NCBI RefSeq assembly: GCF_947498345.1
Contig: NZ_CANMJY010000014.1
Span: 41,440 to 105,439 of the forward strand
DNA length: 64,000 nt
Direction: 5' to 3'
Source of the DNA: an uncultured Winogradskyella sp.
GTDB taxonomy: Bacteria > Bacteroidota > Bacteroidia > Flavobacteriales > Flavobacteriaceae
Part shown: positions 8,202 to 17,986 of the stretch, piece after piece
Layout: the number at the start of each line of letters is the position of its first letter
Position numbering within the stretch: the stretch's first letter is position 1
Translations under genes and position numbers: made by a program
Notes under the pieces: model-generated
Told to the model about the DNA's origin: nothing
The model's database searches: none
Seen by the model: the letters and a program-made list of their open reading frames with translations, nothing else

Positions 8202-10247
8202 TCAGCTCGATATTCCTTCCAAATCAAAAAGAAAGGCAAACTCTTCTGCATTTTCTTTTAAACTTGCAAAACGACCCGAAGCACCAGCGTGGCCAGCATC
8301 CATATTAGTTTTTAAATATAATTGATTAGAATCTGTTTTCATATCCCTTAGTTTAGCTACCCATTTGGCTGGTTCCCAATATTGTACCTGAGAATCATTT
8401 AACCCTGTTGTGACCAGCATGTTAGGATAATCTTTAGCCTTAACATTATCATAGGGAGAATACGATTTCATATAATTGTAGTATAAAATTTCATTTGGGT
8501 TGCCCCATTCGTCATACTCTCCTGTTGTAAGCGGAATGGAATCGTCTAACATTGTCGTTACAACATCAACAAAAGGAACTGCAGCTATTACACCATTATA
8601 CAATTCTGATGCTTGATTGATAACTGCTCCTATTAGCAATCCTCCTGCGCTTCCTCCCATAGCGTATAAATGCTTTGATGACGTATAATGCTCTTTAACT
8701 AAATGAATTGAACACGCTATAAAGTCTGTAAATGTATTTTTCTTATGAAGCAACTTTCCGTCTTCGTACCATTGTCTCCCCAAATACTCACCTCCCCTTA
8801 CATGCACAATAACATAAATAAAACCTCTATCTAAAAGGCTTAAGCGTATAGTTGAAAAATACGGATCTACTGTAGCACCATAACTTCCGTAAGCATATTG
8901 TAACAATGGGTTATTACCATCTTTTTTAATCCCTTTTTTGTACACAACAGACATTGGTATTTTTACTCCATCATCTGCTGTTGCCCAAATGCGTTCTGAT
9001 ATATAATTCTCTTTTTTAAATTTTCCGCCTAAAACCTCTTGCTCTTTTAAAACTGTTTTGGTTTTGGTGCGCATATTAAACTCTATAACCGAAGCTGGGG
9101 TTGTTAATGCATTATAACCATACCTCAAAATTTCAGTATCGAATTCTATATTAGTGGTGGTATACGCCGTATAGGTTTCGTTATTAAATGGTAAATAATA
9201 ATCTTGTGTGTTGTCCCAGCGTTTTATTCTTATTTTGTTGAGTCCATTACTTCTTTCACTCACAACAAGAAAATCTTTGAAAATATCAATATTTTCTATC
9301 AATACATCGTTTCGATGTGTTATGACATCTTGCCAATCTTTTATCGCTCTATGCTTTTCTAAGCACTTCATGAGCTTAAAATTGGTCGCCTTGTCTTTAT
9401 TGGTTAATATATAGAAATGCTCGTTGTAATGAGAGATACTATACTCCAAACCTCTCACACGTGGTTGAAACACCTCAAACTTTCCATTTGGTTTATTAGC
9501 ATTAAGAATATGATATTCATTGGTTAATGTACTATAACAAGCAATAATGATGTACTTTCTTGATTTTGACTTATATACTGTAACTCCAAACGTTTCATCT
9601 TCTTCTTCAAAGACTAACTTATCTTCATGCTCTCCTAACTTATGACTATAGATCTGGTAAGCTCTTAGTGTAACTTCATCTTTTTTGGTGTAAAACAAAG
9701 TCTGGTTATCATTTGCCCAACTTGAAGAACCTGTAGTATTCAAAACCCTATCTTTTTCTAATGTATCAGATGCAATATTTTTGATATGTATAGTGTAATT
9801 ACGCCTTCCTGTAGTATCTATACCATATGAGACTTTTTTGTTGTCTGGACTGATACTAATACCTGCCAATTTAAAATAACTTTCCCCTTCAGCCATTTTG
9901 TTACAGTCAAATAATAGTTCTTCGGGATTATTTAGCGTGTCTTTTTTTCTGGTATATATAGGGTAATCCTTTCCCTTTTCAAATTTAGTAATATACCAAT
10001 AACCATTGTATTTATAGGGCACAGAAGAATCGTCTTCTTTAATTCTGGCCTTCATTTCTTCAAACAAATCGTTTTGAAAAGCTTTAGTATGCCCCATCTT
10101 AGCATCACAATATGTATTCTCAGCATTTAGATAATCAATCACTTCTGGATGCTCTCTGTCTTTCATCCAAAAATAATTGTCAATTCTTTTATCTCCATGT
10201 TGTTCTAGTTGATGTGGAATCTTTTTAGCTACAGGTGGATTTATCAT
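8202..10247 (-). CDS. S9 family serine peptidase, oligopeptidase B-like
   Basis: 681 residues, normal for prolyl oligopeptidase/oligopeptidase B. N-terminal segment with HGDKRIDNYFWMKDRE, then a beta-propeller (about 80-400), then an alpha/beta hydrolase domain. Catalytic triad visible: Ser533 in GGSAGG, Asp618 in GLNDSQV, His653 in DAGHAG. HVRGGEYLGRQWYEDGK is the expected oxyanion-side motif. It cleaves short peptides, usually after basic residues in the B subfamily. No signal peptide is seen, so cytoplasmic action is likely. Starts 92 bp from the divergent ybaB-like gene. Confidence 0.9.
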   Translation of the reverse strand: MINPPVAKKIPHQLEQHGDKRIDNYFWMKDREHPEVIDYLNAENTYCDAKMGHTKAFQNDLFEEMKARIKEDDSSVPYKYNGYWYITKFEKGKDYPIYTRKKDTLNNPEELLFDCNKMAEGESYFKLAGISISPDNKKVSYGIDTTGRRNYTIHIKNIASDTLEKDRVLNTTGSSSWANDNQTLFYTKKDEVTLRAYQIYSHKLGEHEDKLVFEEEDETFGVTVYKSKSRKYIIIACYSTLTNEYHILNANKPNGKFEVFQPRVRGLEYSISHYNEHFYILTNKDKATNFKLMKCLEKHRAIKDWQDVITHRNDVLIENIDIFKDFLVVSERSNGLNKIRIKRWDNTQDYYLPFNNETYTAYTTTNIEFDTEILRYGYNALTTPASVIEFNMRTKTKTVLKEQEVLGGKFKKENYISERIWATADDGVKIPMSVVYKKGIKKDGNNPLLQYAYGSYGATVDPYFSTIRLSLLDRGFIYVIVHVRGGEYLGRQWYEDGKLLHKKNTFTDFIACSIHLVKEHYTSSKHLYAMGGSAGGLLIGAVINQASELYNGVIAAVPFVDVVTTMLDDSIPLTTGEYDEWGNPNEILYYNYMKSYSPYDNVKAKDYPNMLVTTGLNDSQVQYWEPAKWVAKLRDMKTDSNQLYLKTNMDAGHAGASGRFASLKENAEEFAFLFDLEGISS

Positions 10248-10304
10248 AAAGTACTTTATTATCTGTTTTATGAAAATTTTGATTAAGAAAATAGCGCAAT
10301 TTAG

Positions 10305-10312
10305 TAATTTTG
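10305..10312 (+). promoter_or_regulatory. -7 box of the ybaB-like gene, with upstream TTTG
   Basis: TAATTTTG fits TAnnTTTG, 27 bp before the ATG at 10340. A TTTG at 10278-10281, with 23 bp between, is a possible -33 element. Confidence 0.5.
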
Positions 10313-10339
10313 TAACGTAAAAAATTAAAAGATAAAATT

Positions 10340-10663
10340 ATGTTTGGAGATATGATGGGAATGATGGGAAAACTCAAAGAAGCCCAAAAAAAAGTTGAAG
10401 AAACTAAAGAACGATTACATTCGGTATTGATTGACGAATCTAGTAATGATGACAAACTTAAGGTTACCATTACTGCTAATAGAACAATTAAATCTATTAC
10501 AATCGATGATGCGCTATTGCAAGACAAGGAGATGTTAGAGGACTATCTTATTCTTACACTTAATAAAGCCATTAAAAAGGCAACTGATGTTAACGAAACA
10601 GAAATTGCTGCAGTAGCCAAAGAAGGCATGCCTAATATACCTGGTATGGATATGTTTAAATAA
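10340..10663 (+). CDS. YbaB/EbfC family nucleoid-associated protein
   Basis: 107 residues. N-terminal [19 protein letters not shown] helix, a central beta region ([18 protein letters not shown]) and a C-terminal helix ([20 protein letters not shown]) match YbaB/EbfC, which dimerise and bind DNA without strong sequence preference. In many bacteria the gene is beside dnaX-recR; here dnaX is 41 kb away. It is followed by a terminator and so appears monocistronic. Confidence 0.9.
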   Translation: MFGDMMGMMGKLKEAQKKVEETKERLHSVLIDESSNDDKLKVTITANRTIKSITIDDALLQDKEMLEDYLILTLNKAIKKATDVNETEIAAVAKEGMPNIPGMDMFK

Positions 10664-10685
10664 GTTTAAAAACACAAAGCCAAAG

Positions 10686-10720
10686 GCCACTTCTAAGTAT
10701 ATATTCTTAGGAGTGGCTTT
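10686..10720 (+). terminator. Rho-independent terminator after ybaB
   Basis: Stem GCCACTTCTAAG / CTTAGGAGTGGC, 12 bp with one T-G pair, 8-nt loop, followed by TTTCTGTTTT. Confidence 0.85.
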
Positions 10721-10882
10721 CTGTTTTAATAGTTTACGTTTTTACTTTGTACAAATATGATAATCAAATATTTATAAATATCCTAGAAATGCAAAAAAAC
10801 GCGATAAAATGCTACGACAATTTTTTAAAACTAAAAGTTTGGCATTTGGTCTAAAAAAAAATCCGAAAGAATTGTTAAAATA

Positions 10883-10890
10883 TATATTTG
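10883..10890 (+). promoter_or_regulatory. -7 box of the secreted lipoprotein gene
   Basis: TATATTTG, a full TAnnTTTG match, 35 bp upstream of the ATG at 10926. Confidence 0.5.
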
Positions 10891-10925
10891 TTTCATTATT
10901 AATGCTATTAACCTAATTTATAATT

Positions 10926-12119
10926 ATGAAACAATTATCTAAATTGATCTTGTTGGCAGTGCTTGTCACTTTTGCTTCCTGTCAAAAAGAATCTAACGAA
11001 CCACAAGAGTCTGAACGACTAGACGCTTTACGTTTTGAAAATGGCATCGTCGTATCTGACGGTGAAGAAGACAAAGAACTTATGTTTAACGCAGAAAGTG
11101 AAATCATTAAAGGCAGTAATGGCATGTTTACTATTGCCGGAATGTCAAGTTCACCTGAAGTTGAAAAAGTGTATACTGTAGTTGATGCTGATAGAGCACC
11201 AAACAGTAATGATGGCCAGCCTGTATCTAATATGTGGTGGTCAATCACTGGTACTGATTATGATAGTCCAGCATCTTATTACAGTACTGTAGGAGACGAC
11301 AACTTAACCTTTACTGAATACAGTGATGGTACTGCAAACTTAGTAGGTACTACAGTTTCTGGTACTTGTTCGGTAGATCTTAATGTTTGGTTCAAAGACA
11401 AAAGAACATGGGATGAGTGGGAAGCTATTGGCGGTGGCCACAAAAAAGAAGGTACTGCTGGTGATGCTTCAAATTCTGAAGACATGAACTTCTATGTAAT
11501 AGATGAGACAAGAAGTACAGTAACTGCTAGTGGTGGTGACTGTGATATGACAGGTACTTTTGGTTTAACACAAAGACCTGATCCTAATGATCCTAACACA
11601 CCAAACTATGGTGTACATATTGGACCTGGTGGAGCTAATTACGATTCTAATATCGGAGCATTTGGTTTAAGTGGTTGGGGATGGTTTACAGACCTATCTA
11701 CTGGTGAACTACTTTACATAATGGACTTTAACTTTAGATTAGAGCCTCAGCCAGATGAATGCGATGATTGTATTGGTAAAGTAACGAACTTAACATTAAA
11801 CTGGGATTGGCACCACGATTACAGAGTAAGAGTATATCAACGTTACGAAAACACATGTTATGCTACTAAAATCTTTGACGGTGTAGTTGGTGCTAATGAG
11901 AACTTTACAATTAATGGTTCTAACGCTAATGGTACTTTTGGTAAATGGGTTTACATTTATGTAGGCAACTGCTATTACACAAAAATTAAAACAAACTGTT
12001 ACTTAAACATCGGACCTGGATACAGAAGAGGTGTTGTTGAAGTTGTAAGTGGTTATAGTTCTCAAGGTGGTGAACTTTGTGAATACGAACCTCCACATCA
12101 CTATTGCTGGTGGTGGTAG
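10926..12119 (+). CDS. Secreted lipoprotein of unknown function with Cys/aromatic-rich C-terminus
   Basis: 397 residues. Lipoprotein signal: hydrophobic 8-17, lipobox TFASC with Cys20, then acidic/Ser residues. The middle (about 45-270) is Gly/Asp/Ser-rich and beta-like. From about 280 (CDDCIGKVTNLTLNW) to the end it resembles a domain recurrent in secreted bacterial proteins with CxGKVT-x-LTL at its start and IGPG...GG-x-LC at its end (my recollection, close to DUF7467). The last residues are PPHHYCWWW, very unusual. Nine or more cysteines after the lipobox suggest disulfides outside the inner membrane. Monocistronic between a promoter-like box and a terminator. I cannot assign a function. 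Confidence 0.75.
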   Translation: MKQLSKLILLAVLVTFASCQKESNEPQESERLDALRFENGIVVSDGEEDKELMFNAESEIIKGSNGMFTIAGMSSSPEVEKVYTVVDADRAPNSNDGQPVSNMWWSITGTDYDSPASYYSTVGDDNLTFTEYSDGTANLVGTTVSGTCSVDLNVWFKDKRTWDEWEAIGGGHKKEGTAGDASNSEDMNFYVIDETRSTVTASGGDCDMTGTFGLTQRPDPNDPNTPNYGVHIGPGGANYDSNIGAFGLSGWGWFTDLSTGELLYIMDFNFRLEPQPDECDDCIGKVTNLTLNWDWHHDYRVRVYQRYENTCYATKIFDGVVGANENFTINGSNANGTFGKWVYIYVGNCYYTKIKTNCYLNIGPGYRRGVVEVVSGYSSQGGELCEYEPPHHYCWWW

Positions 12120-12180
12120 AAAACGATTTCTATCTAAAATATACCCTAACACTATAAAATCATATAGTTTTAATAATAGA

Positions 12181-12210
12181 AAAGGAGACATTTTAATGTC
12201 TCCTTTTCTA
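12181..12210 (+). terminator. Rho-independent terminator after the lipoprotein gene
   Basis: Perfect stem AAAGGAGACA / TGTCTCCTTT around a TTTTAA loop. It is near symmetric and could also stop minus-strand transcription. Confidence 0.85.
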
Positions 12211-12258
12211 TTATATAAATATCTATCTTCTTTAAAAAAATTTAATACAAATTCATAA

Positions 12259-13275
12259 CTAAGAAATAAATCGTAAGATTGGATTAAATAATCTAAAAAG
12301 AAAGTAAAATCGTTTTTTGTTATTAAAAAGCCTGGTTAGAATAATATAGGATATCCCATTATAATCTTTGCTGATAAAATCGGTAAAAGGATAGGCACCA
12401 GTTTTAGAAAGCGCTTCTATTGCCAACTTCACTTTACCTATATCTATTGTAGACTTAAGCATCCTAACCATCATAAAAAAGACAAAAGATTGTTGCTTAG
12501 TTCGCAATCGATTGATACAATTAGGGTTAAAGTTCTTCAGAACCAAATCGTTTATCAAAGATTCATATACAACTGCTGCATTTCTATTATCATCGATAAC
12601 TTTCAGATAATGTTCAGGTTCTTTACTTGTCATCGCTGAGCCTTCAACAATTAAATGCCTATGAGTATCTAAAGGTAGTTTAGCCATTTTATTTGCAGCT
12701 ATGAATAACTGAGCTGTTATAATGGCATCTTCCATCCAGCGATCTTCTATAAAAGTAATTTTTGCAGTTTGAATAAAAGAACGTTTTATTAGATACCACC
12801 ACACCTCATTTTGAAAAGGATAATGAGCAATATATTCTATACCACTATATACTTTAGATCGTTCCACCCCTTCAAAATCAGGGCATTCATTATACAACTT
12901 TGAATCTCTGGTTGGTTGCGATATAAATGTTAAGATATCTAACGAATTGTTTTTAGCAACATTAAGAAGCGTTTTTAATACACCAGGCGCTAAATAATCG
13001 TCTGGGTCTATAAAGTAGATATACTCTCCTTTAGACAAGGATAAACCAAAATTTCTTGCACTACCAACACCTCCATTAGCTTTGGAATGAACCGTTATGT
13101 TAGAATGTTTCTCTTCAAATGTAGTAGCAACTTCTAAACTGTTATCCGTAGATCCATCATTTATTATAAGAATTTCGTATGCTTCTCGTTGAATATCCTG
13201 GTTGAGTAGACTATCTATACATTTATGCAGAAAGTGTCCAGAATTATACAGTGGAATGATTATACTTAACCTCAT
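12259..13275 (-). CDS. GT2 family glycosyltransferase
   Basis: 338 residues. GT-A fold signs: LSIIIPLYNSGHFLHKCIDS (3-22), NDGSTDNSLEVA (about 39-50), and a DxD-type DPDDYLAPG near 91-99. The C-terminal half is family-variable. Inverting GT2 enzymes use a nucleotide sugar on the cytoplasmic face to build surface polysaccharide. The upstream gene is a second GT2 of equal size and plan, 8 bp away, so the two form an operon. Acceptor unknown. Confidence 0.85.
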   Translation of the reverse strand: MRLSIIIPLYNSGHFLHKCIDSLLNQDIQREAYEILIINDGSTDNSLEVATTFEEKHSNITVHSKANGGVGSARNFGLSLSKGEYIYFIDPDDYLAPGVLKTLLNVAKNNSLDILTFISQPTRDSKLYNECPDFEGVERSKVYSGIEYIAHYPFQNEVWWYLIKRSFIQTAKITFIEDRWMEDAIITAQLFIAANKMAKLPLDTHRHLIVEGSAMTSKEPEHYLKVIDDNRNAAVVYESLINDLVLKNFNPNCINRLRTKQQSFVFFMMVRMLKSTIDIGKVKLAIEALSKTGAYPFTDFISKDYNGISYIILTRLFNNKKRFYFLFRLFNPILRFIS

Positions 13276-13283
13276 AAATACTC

Positions 13284-14315
13284 TTAAAAATTTAATAGTC
13301 TAGTCCTATAAAGTAGCCTACAAGGAAACAATATGGTAAAAAATAAAAATTTATGGTTAAAAACATAAATTAAAGCTTTGTGTTTAAGAGAATTATAGCG
13401 CTCACCTATGAATTTCTTTATAGGATAAGCATCAATTGTTTTAAGCTTTCTAAGAATAGTATTGATTTCCTTTATAGATATTCCAGATTTTATTAATGTA
13501 TAAAACATCACATAGACATTGACATCGCGCCAATGCTCCACCCTATAAATTACATCTGCTAATTTGGGATCGCTATTTTTAGCAATATCTGAGGCTAATA
13601 GATTATAGCGATCGAAAATCTCCATATAATTGTCTATCATTTTCGTAAGGTGCTTTCGTTCATTACTATTCATTATAGATGTAGGAACTATTACATAACG
13701 ATGGATATCTAATGGTAAATACAGCATACGTTTAGCCATATGAAGTAGTCTCAACGTAAATGGCCCATCTCCTAATGGATTATTTTCATCAAAGCGTAAT
13801 GCATGCTTATTCATAAACTCCTTTTTTACAATATACCACCATACGGTATTGACATGGTATGCATTAGTTGCCAAGAAATCATTGCCGCTTTCCACTTTTA
13901 AATCTAGCTTTTCATTAGGTTTAGTTGATGTATATATATCTAAGCTTGGAGTAGAAATATGATCAAAGCCTAAAACATCTACGTCATTTTCGATGGCTGT
14001 ATTTAGTATTTTACCAAATGAATTATGAACGATATAATCATCCGAATCGAGATTATATATGTACTCACCTGTTGCTAACTCCAACAGTTTATTACGAGTA
14101 GCATATAAACCTATATTCTCATGAGAGTATAATTTTATATGACTATGCTTATCTGCGTAACGCTTAGCAATTTCATAAGAATTATCGGTAGAACCATCAT
14201 TGAGTATGATGATTTCATAATCTTCTTTAGGAATATCCTGGTTAATTACACTATCTAAACAATTGCCGATGTAATCTTCGACATTATACATAGGAATTAA
14301 TATGCTAAGTTTCAT
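13284..14315 (-). CDS. GT2 family glycosyltransferase (sister of the downstream gene)
   Basis: 343 residues. LSILIPMYNVEDYIGNCLDS (3-22), NDGSTDNSYEIA, and the metal-binding LDSDDYIVH near 91-99. Both proteins also share a VWWYxxKxxF segment near 155-165 and an LPLDxHRxxIV segment near 203-213, so they are probably old tandem duplicates that gained different acceptors. First gene of the two-gene operon. No membrane helix. Confidence 0.85.
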   Translation of the reverse strand: MKLSILIPMYNVEDYIGNCLDSVINQDIPKEDYEIIILNDGSTDNSYEIAKRYADKHSHIKLYSHENIGLYATRNKLLELATGEYIYNLDSDDYIVHNSFGKILNTAIENDVDVLGFDHISTPSLDIYTSTKPNEKLDLKVESGNDFLATNAYHVNTVWWYIVKKEFMNKHALRFDENNPLGDGPFTLRLLHMAKRMLYLPLDIHRYVIVPTSIMNSNERKHLTKMIDNYMEIFDRYNLLASDIAKNSDPKLADVIYRVEHWRDVNVYVMFYTLIKSGISIKEINTILRKLKTIDAYPIKKFIGERYNSLKHKALIYVFNHKFLFFTILFPCRLLYRTRLLNF

Positions 14316-14404
14316 TATTATAAATTTAGGTGCAAGCGAAAATATACCTAATAAACTTTACAATTAAAAATACTCGTTAATATGCTAAAGATGTACTCTT
14401 AACA

Positions 14405-15424
14405 TCAAAAAGCCTTCAATGTTTTTATAAGAGTATCGTGCATTTTATCCGTATAGTCTAAGTGGGTTACCATTCGTAGTTTATTGCTTCCCATACCAAT
14501 GATACGAATATGCTTTTCATTCAATTTATTTAAAAACTCTACTTCATTAATATCATCGTTTAATTCAAAAATGATGATGTTGGTTTCAATAGGCTCAACT
14601 TTCTTTATCAATGCTAAATTTTGAAACTCTTCTCCTATAGTTTTGGCTTTTTTATGATCTTCTTGTAACCGTTCAAAATGATTGTCTAAAGCATATAAAC
14701 CAGCCGCCGCCAAATAACCTACTTGCCGCATACCACCACCCAGAATTTTACGAACTCTTATTGCTCCTTTCATTATCGCTTTATTGCCAATAAGCACTGA
14801 ACCTATTGGGCATCCTAAACCTTTACTCAAGCAAACTGAAATTGTATCGAATAGTTTTCCATATTGTTTAGGGTTTTCTCCTTTTGCGATTAGCGCATTC
14901 CAAAGTCGTGCTCCATCCAAATGATAGCCCAAGTTGTGACTGTCTGCAACCGTTCTAATGCGTTTCAGTTCATCAAAATCCCAACATGCTCCACCACCTT
15001 TATTGGTTGTATTCTCTATAGCAATTAGCGATGTTAATGGGCTGTGATAAAAGTCTGGCGGATTTATAGCAGCTTCGGCTTGTTGAGCGGTAAACATTCC
15101 TCGGTCCCCATCTATTAACTTACAGGAAATGCCACTGTTAAAAGATGCTCCTCCACCTTCATAATTATAAATATGTGCATACTTATCACATATCACCTGC
15201 TCACCAGGGTTGGTGTGCAATTTTAAAGCAGCCTGATTTGCCATGCTCCCCGTTGGAAAAAACAAGGCTTCATCCTTACCAAACATATTGGCCAATCGCT
15301 TTTCCAGAGTATTAACTGTTGGGTCTTCTTTATAAACATCGTCTCCAACTTCTGCAGTTAACATAACCTCCAACATACCTTTTGTTGGCTTAGTTACTGT
15401 ATCACTTCTTAAATCTATAATCAT
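14405..15424 (-). CDS. Low-specificity L-threonine aldolase family protein
   Basis: 339 residues from ATG at 15424 (MIIDLRSDTVTKPT). An upstream ATG at 15439 adds five residues that the family lacks. Seen: the family opening DLRSDTVT, GDDVYKEDPTVNTLE, PTGSMANQ, HLDGARLWNA with the cofactor-binding Asp, and CLSKGLGCPIGS with the PLP lysine. It splits threonine or allo-threonine to glycine and acetaldehyde. PLP fold type I, cytoplasmic. It appears to be a single-gene unit. Confidence 0.9.
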   Translation of the reverse strand: MIIDLRSDTVTKPTKGMLEVMLTAEVGDDVYKEDPTVNTLEKRLANMFGKDEALFFPTGSMANQAALKLHTNPGEQVICDKYAHIYNYEGGGASFNSGISCKLIDGDRGMFTAQQAEAAINPPDFYHSPLTSLIAIENTTNKGGGACWDFDELKRIRTVADSHNLGYHLDGARLWNALIAKGENPKQYGKLFDTISVCLSKGLGCPIGSVLIGNKAIMKGAIRVRKILGGGMRQVGYLAAAGLYALDNHFERLQEDHKKAKTIGEEFQNLALIKKVEPIETNIIIFELNDDINEVEFLNKLNEKHIRIIGMGSNKLRMVTHLDYTDKMHDTLIKTLKAF

Positions 15425-15511
15425 ACATATTTCCTGCAAAAACAGGAGTATTTTTAGTCATTAATAATTTATTTTAAAAGGCTTCTATTACACTCAATTT
15501 AATGAACGAAT

Positions 15512-17914
15512 TTAATCATAACTATAATCACATCCACCACTCCCAATTGGTGAACCATCTGGTATTCTTGGTGATGCCTTTAACTTAAATTTATCCGGAT
15601 GCTCATAAAACTCCTTAATCATAATACTATATTGCATACTTATAGCATCCATTTTTAAACTCGCTTTAGAAATATCGTTAATTGCCTTGTTTGCTATAGC
15701 CTTTGTCTGAAAATAGCTTTCATCACTTACTACTAAATTCATTAGATATTTTAAAACATTCACATTGACTTGATGCTGAATTCCTTGTAAATATGAATCA
15801 TCTTGAGCTACATTAAATGTAGCTTTTAATACAATATCAATAACATCATTTAAACCTAATTGGTTCTCATCCAAACTCTTTTGCAAGACCAAACGATTAG
15901 CGCGTTGCGGATGTAATAAATATCTCAATGTCATATTACTTGCCGTATTTGCAGCGCTCAAAGGGTCAAAAGCCACACCCGTTTTTCCTTTAAAAGATTC
16001 ACGTGTTCTATGATAGTCGTAGGCTCTAGGCGGAAATAGATTTAATTTATTTATTGGAATTGCTAAAGCTTGATTATCAAGCGTTTTAATAATAGCATCT
16101 AAAGTTTTTCTTTGTATATTAACATCAATAGATTTTGAGGTTAACTGCCCATCTCCTTTAACAGCATAATTGTAATCTAAACCACCAATAACTTTAGTAG
16201 CCGCTTCCACCTGATAGCGATGATAAAAATATAAAGGCACAAATACGTCTTCTAAAACCGAATACGGCTCATAACTTTTAATATTATCTTTTGAAAAGTT
16301 TGCAATAGCTTGCTCACGTAACTCCAATACATCCTCTAATTCCTCGTACGCCATTTTACCATTATCCCATAAGTGCGCTATGGCATGTGCACCTCCAGAA
16401 GCTCTGGCATCTGAATCGGTTATAAACCGTAAACCATCATCCTGGGCCTTTTTCAATATGTTATGTAAAGCCTTTTTTTCATCCGTTTGTTTATCAAATT
16501 CAGAATAACTATAGGCTACTGTGACCTTATCCCAATCTCCTATTCCTTTGGCATAAGCCTTGCTAAAATCTATCTTGCCATTCTTCAATGTAATTTTAGG
16601 ATGTGGGTAATCCATTACAGAGGCTCTGTTGTTTGTACTCGCTGCAAAATTGTGTGTAAAGCCTATGGTATGCCCAACTTCATGAGCGCTCAACTGTCTA
16701 ATTCTGGCTAAAGCCAGCTCTAACATAGGTTGATAGTTATCATCACGCTCAGCAAACGGCCTTTCCATTAACGCTTGAGCAATCATAAAATCCTGACGAA
16801 TACGCAAACTTCCCAGACTAACATGACCTTTTATAATCTCGCCTGTTCTAGGATCAACAACACTTCCTCCATAACTCCAACCTCTTGTGCTTCGATGTAC
16901 CCATTGAATGACATTATAACGGCAATCCATTGGGTCTGCGTCTTTTGGCAGCATTTTTACCTGAAACGCATCTTTAAAACCAATAGCTTCAAAAGCGTCA
17001 TTCCACCATCGCGCACCATCTAATAAGGCAGATCGCACAGGTTCTGGTGTGCCTGGATCTAGATAATAAACGATTGGGTTTTTAGCTTCACTTTTATTTA
17101 ATCTGGGATTTTTCTTTTCTAAACGATGACGAATAACAAATCGTTTTTTGATAGCCTCTTGAATTGGAGTTGCATAATCCATGTACGACATAGAAATCGC
17201 ACCGCTACGCGTGTCAAAAACCCTTGGCTTATAATTATCATCAGGAAGCTCTATAAATGAGTGATGTTGAATAACCGTCACTAATGTAGCCGTTGGTGTT
17301 ACACTTCGTAAATTTCTACCCGTTGGTTGCCCCTTAAAAGTAAGCATAGCTTCAAATTCTATGTTCTTCGGAAAAGCCTTAGTGCGCTCCAATGCTAATG
17401 CGCTTTTTGAAGCATCAATCTTATAACTACCTTCTTTATTTTCCTTCAATCGATACGCAACTCCATGTGCATCTTGCATTAAAAATGGTGTAAGATCTAC
17501 AATGTAATCACCATCTTTTTCAGATAAAATCTTAAACCCAAATAATACAGATTTGGCAAAGGCCTGCTCAATACTTTTTTTTTCAAGTTTATTATCAGTA
17601 TTAGCACGGTATTTTAAATTTGGCTGAATAAGCAACAATTTATTTCCTGCCTTTTCAAAATAAACCAAACGCTTATTACCCAATTGTCCTCTATCTAAAC
17701 CAATATCATTGCTCCCAATACCAGAAGCCAGAGAATTAACATATAGAAACGCTTTATTTAGATTTTTAACCTTTAGGTAGATTTTGTCTGTACTTTCTTC
17801 ATAATAAAAATCAAAAAAACCATCGTAAGATTTAAGATCCTTTTTATCAAGGATTTGTGCTGAAAATTGAAAACTGACAAATAATAAAGCTAAAGCGAAG
17901 TATAGTTTTTTCAT
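15512..17914 (-). CDS. Secreted zinc-dependent metalloprotease (DUF5117/DUF4953 type)
   Basis: 800 residues from ATG at 17914. Signal peptide about 1-20 (FALALLFVSFQFSAQ). The zinc motif HEVGHTIGFTH (HExxHxxGxxH) lies near 411-421, followed by a Met-turn-like SVMDYPHP, placing it among metzincin-like proteases. The N-terminal half matches the DUF5117-type prodomain region of Bacteroidota. The end, GSGGCDYSYD, is short and lacks a clear T9SS C-terminal domain. Likely periplasmic or exported peptidase; substrate unknown. Confidence 0.85.
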   Translation of the reverse strand: MKKLYFALALLFVSFQFSAQILDKKDLKSYDGFFDFYYEESTDKIYLKVKNLNKAFLYVNSLASGIGSNDIGLDRGQLGNKRLVYFEKAGNKLLLIQPNLKYRANTDNKLEKKSIEQAFAKSVLFGFKILSEKDGDYIVDLTPFLMQDAHGVAYRLKENKEGSYKIDASKSALALERTKAFPKNIEFEAMLTFKGQPTGRNLRSVTPTATLVTVIQHHSFIELPDDNYKPRVFDTRSGAISMSYMDYATPIQEAIKKRFVIRHRLEKKNPRLNKSEAKNPIVYYLDPGTPEPVRSALLDGARWWNDAFEAIGFKDAFQVKMLPKDADPMDCRYNVIQWVHRSTRGWSYGGSVVDPRTGEIIKGHVSLGSLRIRQDFMIAQALMERPFAERDDNYQPMLELALARIRQLSAHEVGHTIGFTHNFAASTNNRASVMDYPHPKITLKNGKIDFSKAYAKGIGDWDKVTVAYSYSEFDKQTDEKKALHNILKKAQDDGLRFITDSDARASGGAHAIAHLWDNGKMAYEELEDVLELREQAIANFSKDNIKSYEPYSVLEDVFVPLYFYHRYQVEAATKVIGGLDYNYAVKGDGQLTSKSIDVNIQRKTLDAIIKTLDNQALAIPINKLNLFPPRAYDYHRTRESFKGKTGVAFDPLSAANTASNMTLRYLLHPQRANRLVLQKSLDENQLGLNDVIDIVLKATFNVAQDDSYLQGIQHQVNVNVLKYLMNLVVSDESYFQTKAIANKAINDISKASLKMDAISMQYSIMIKEFYEHPDKFKLKASPRIPDGSPIGSGGCDYSYD

Positions 17915-17986
17915 ATTCAATTTATTGGAAGATAAAACTACGGAAATTCTAAAACTATTTTAACTCAAAAACCCATTAATAATACC

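Noticed and set aside
10225..10527. 100-codon minus-strand frame over ybaB
   Set aside because: It is antisense to a clear YbaB gene, with no domain.
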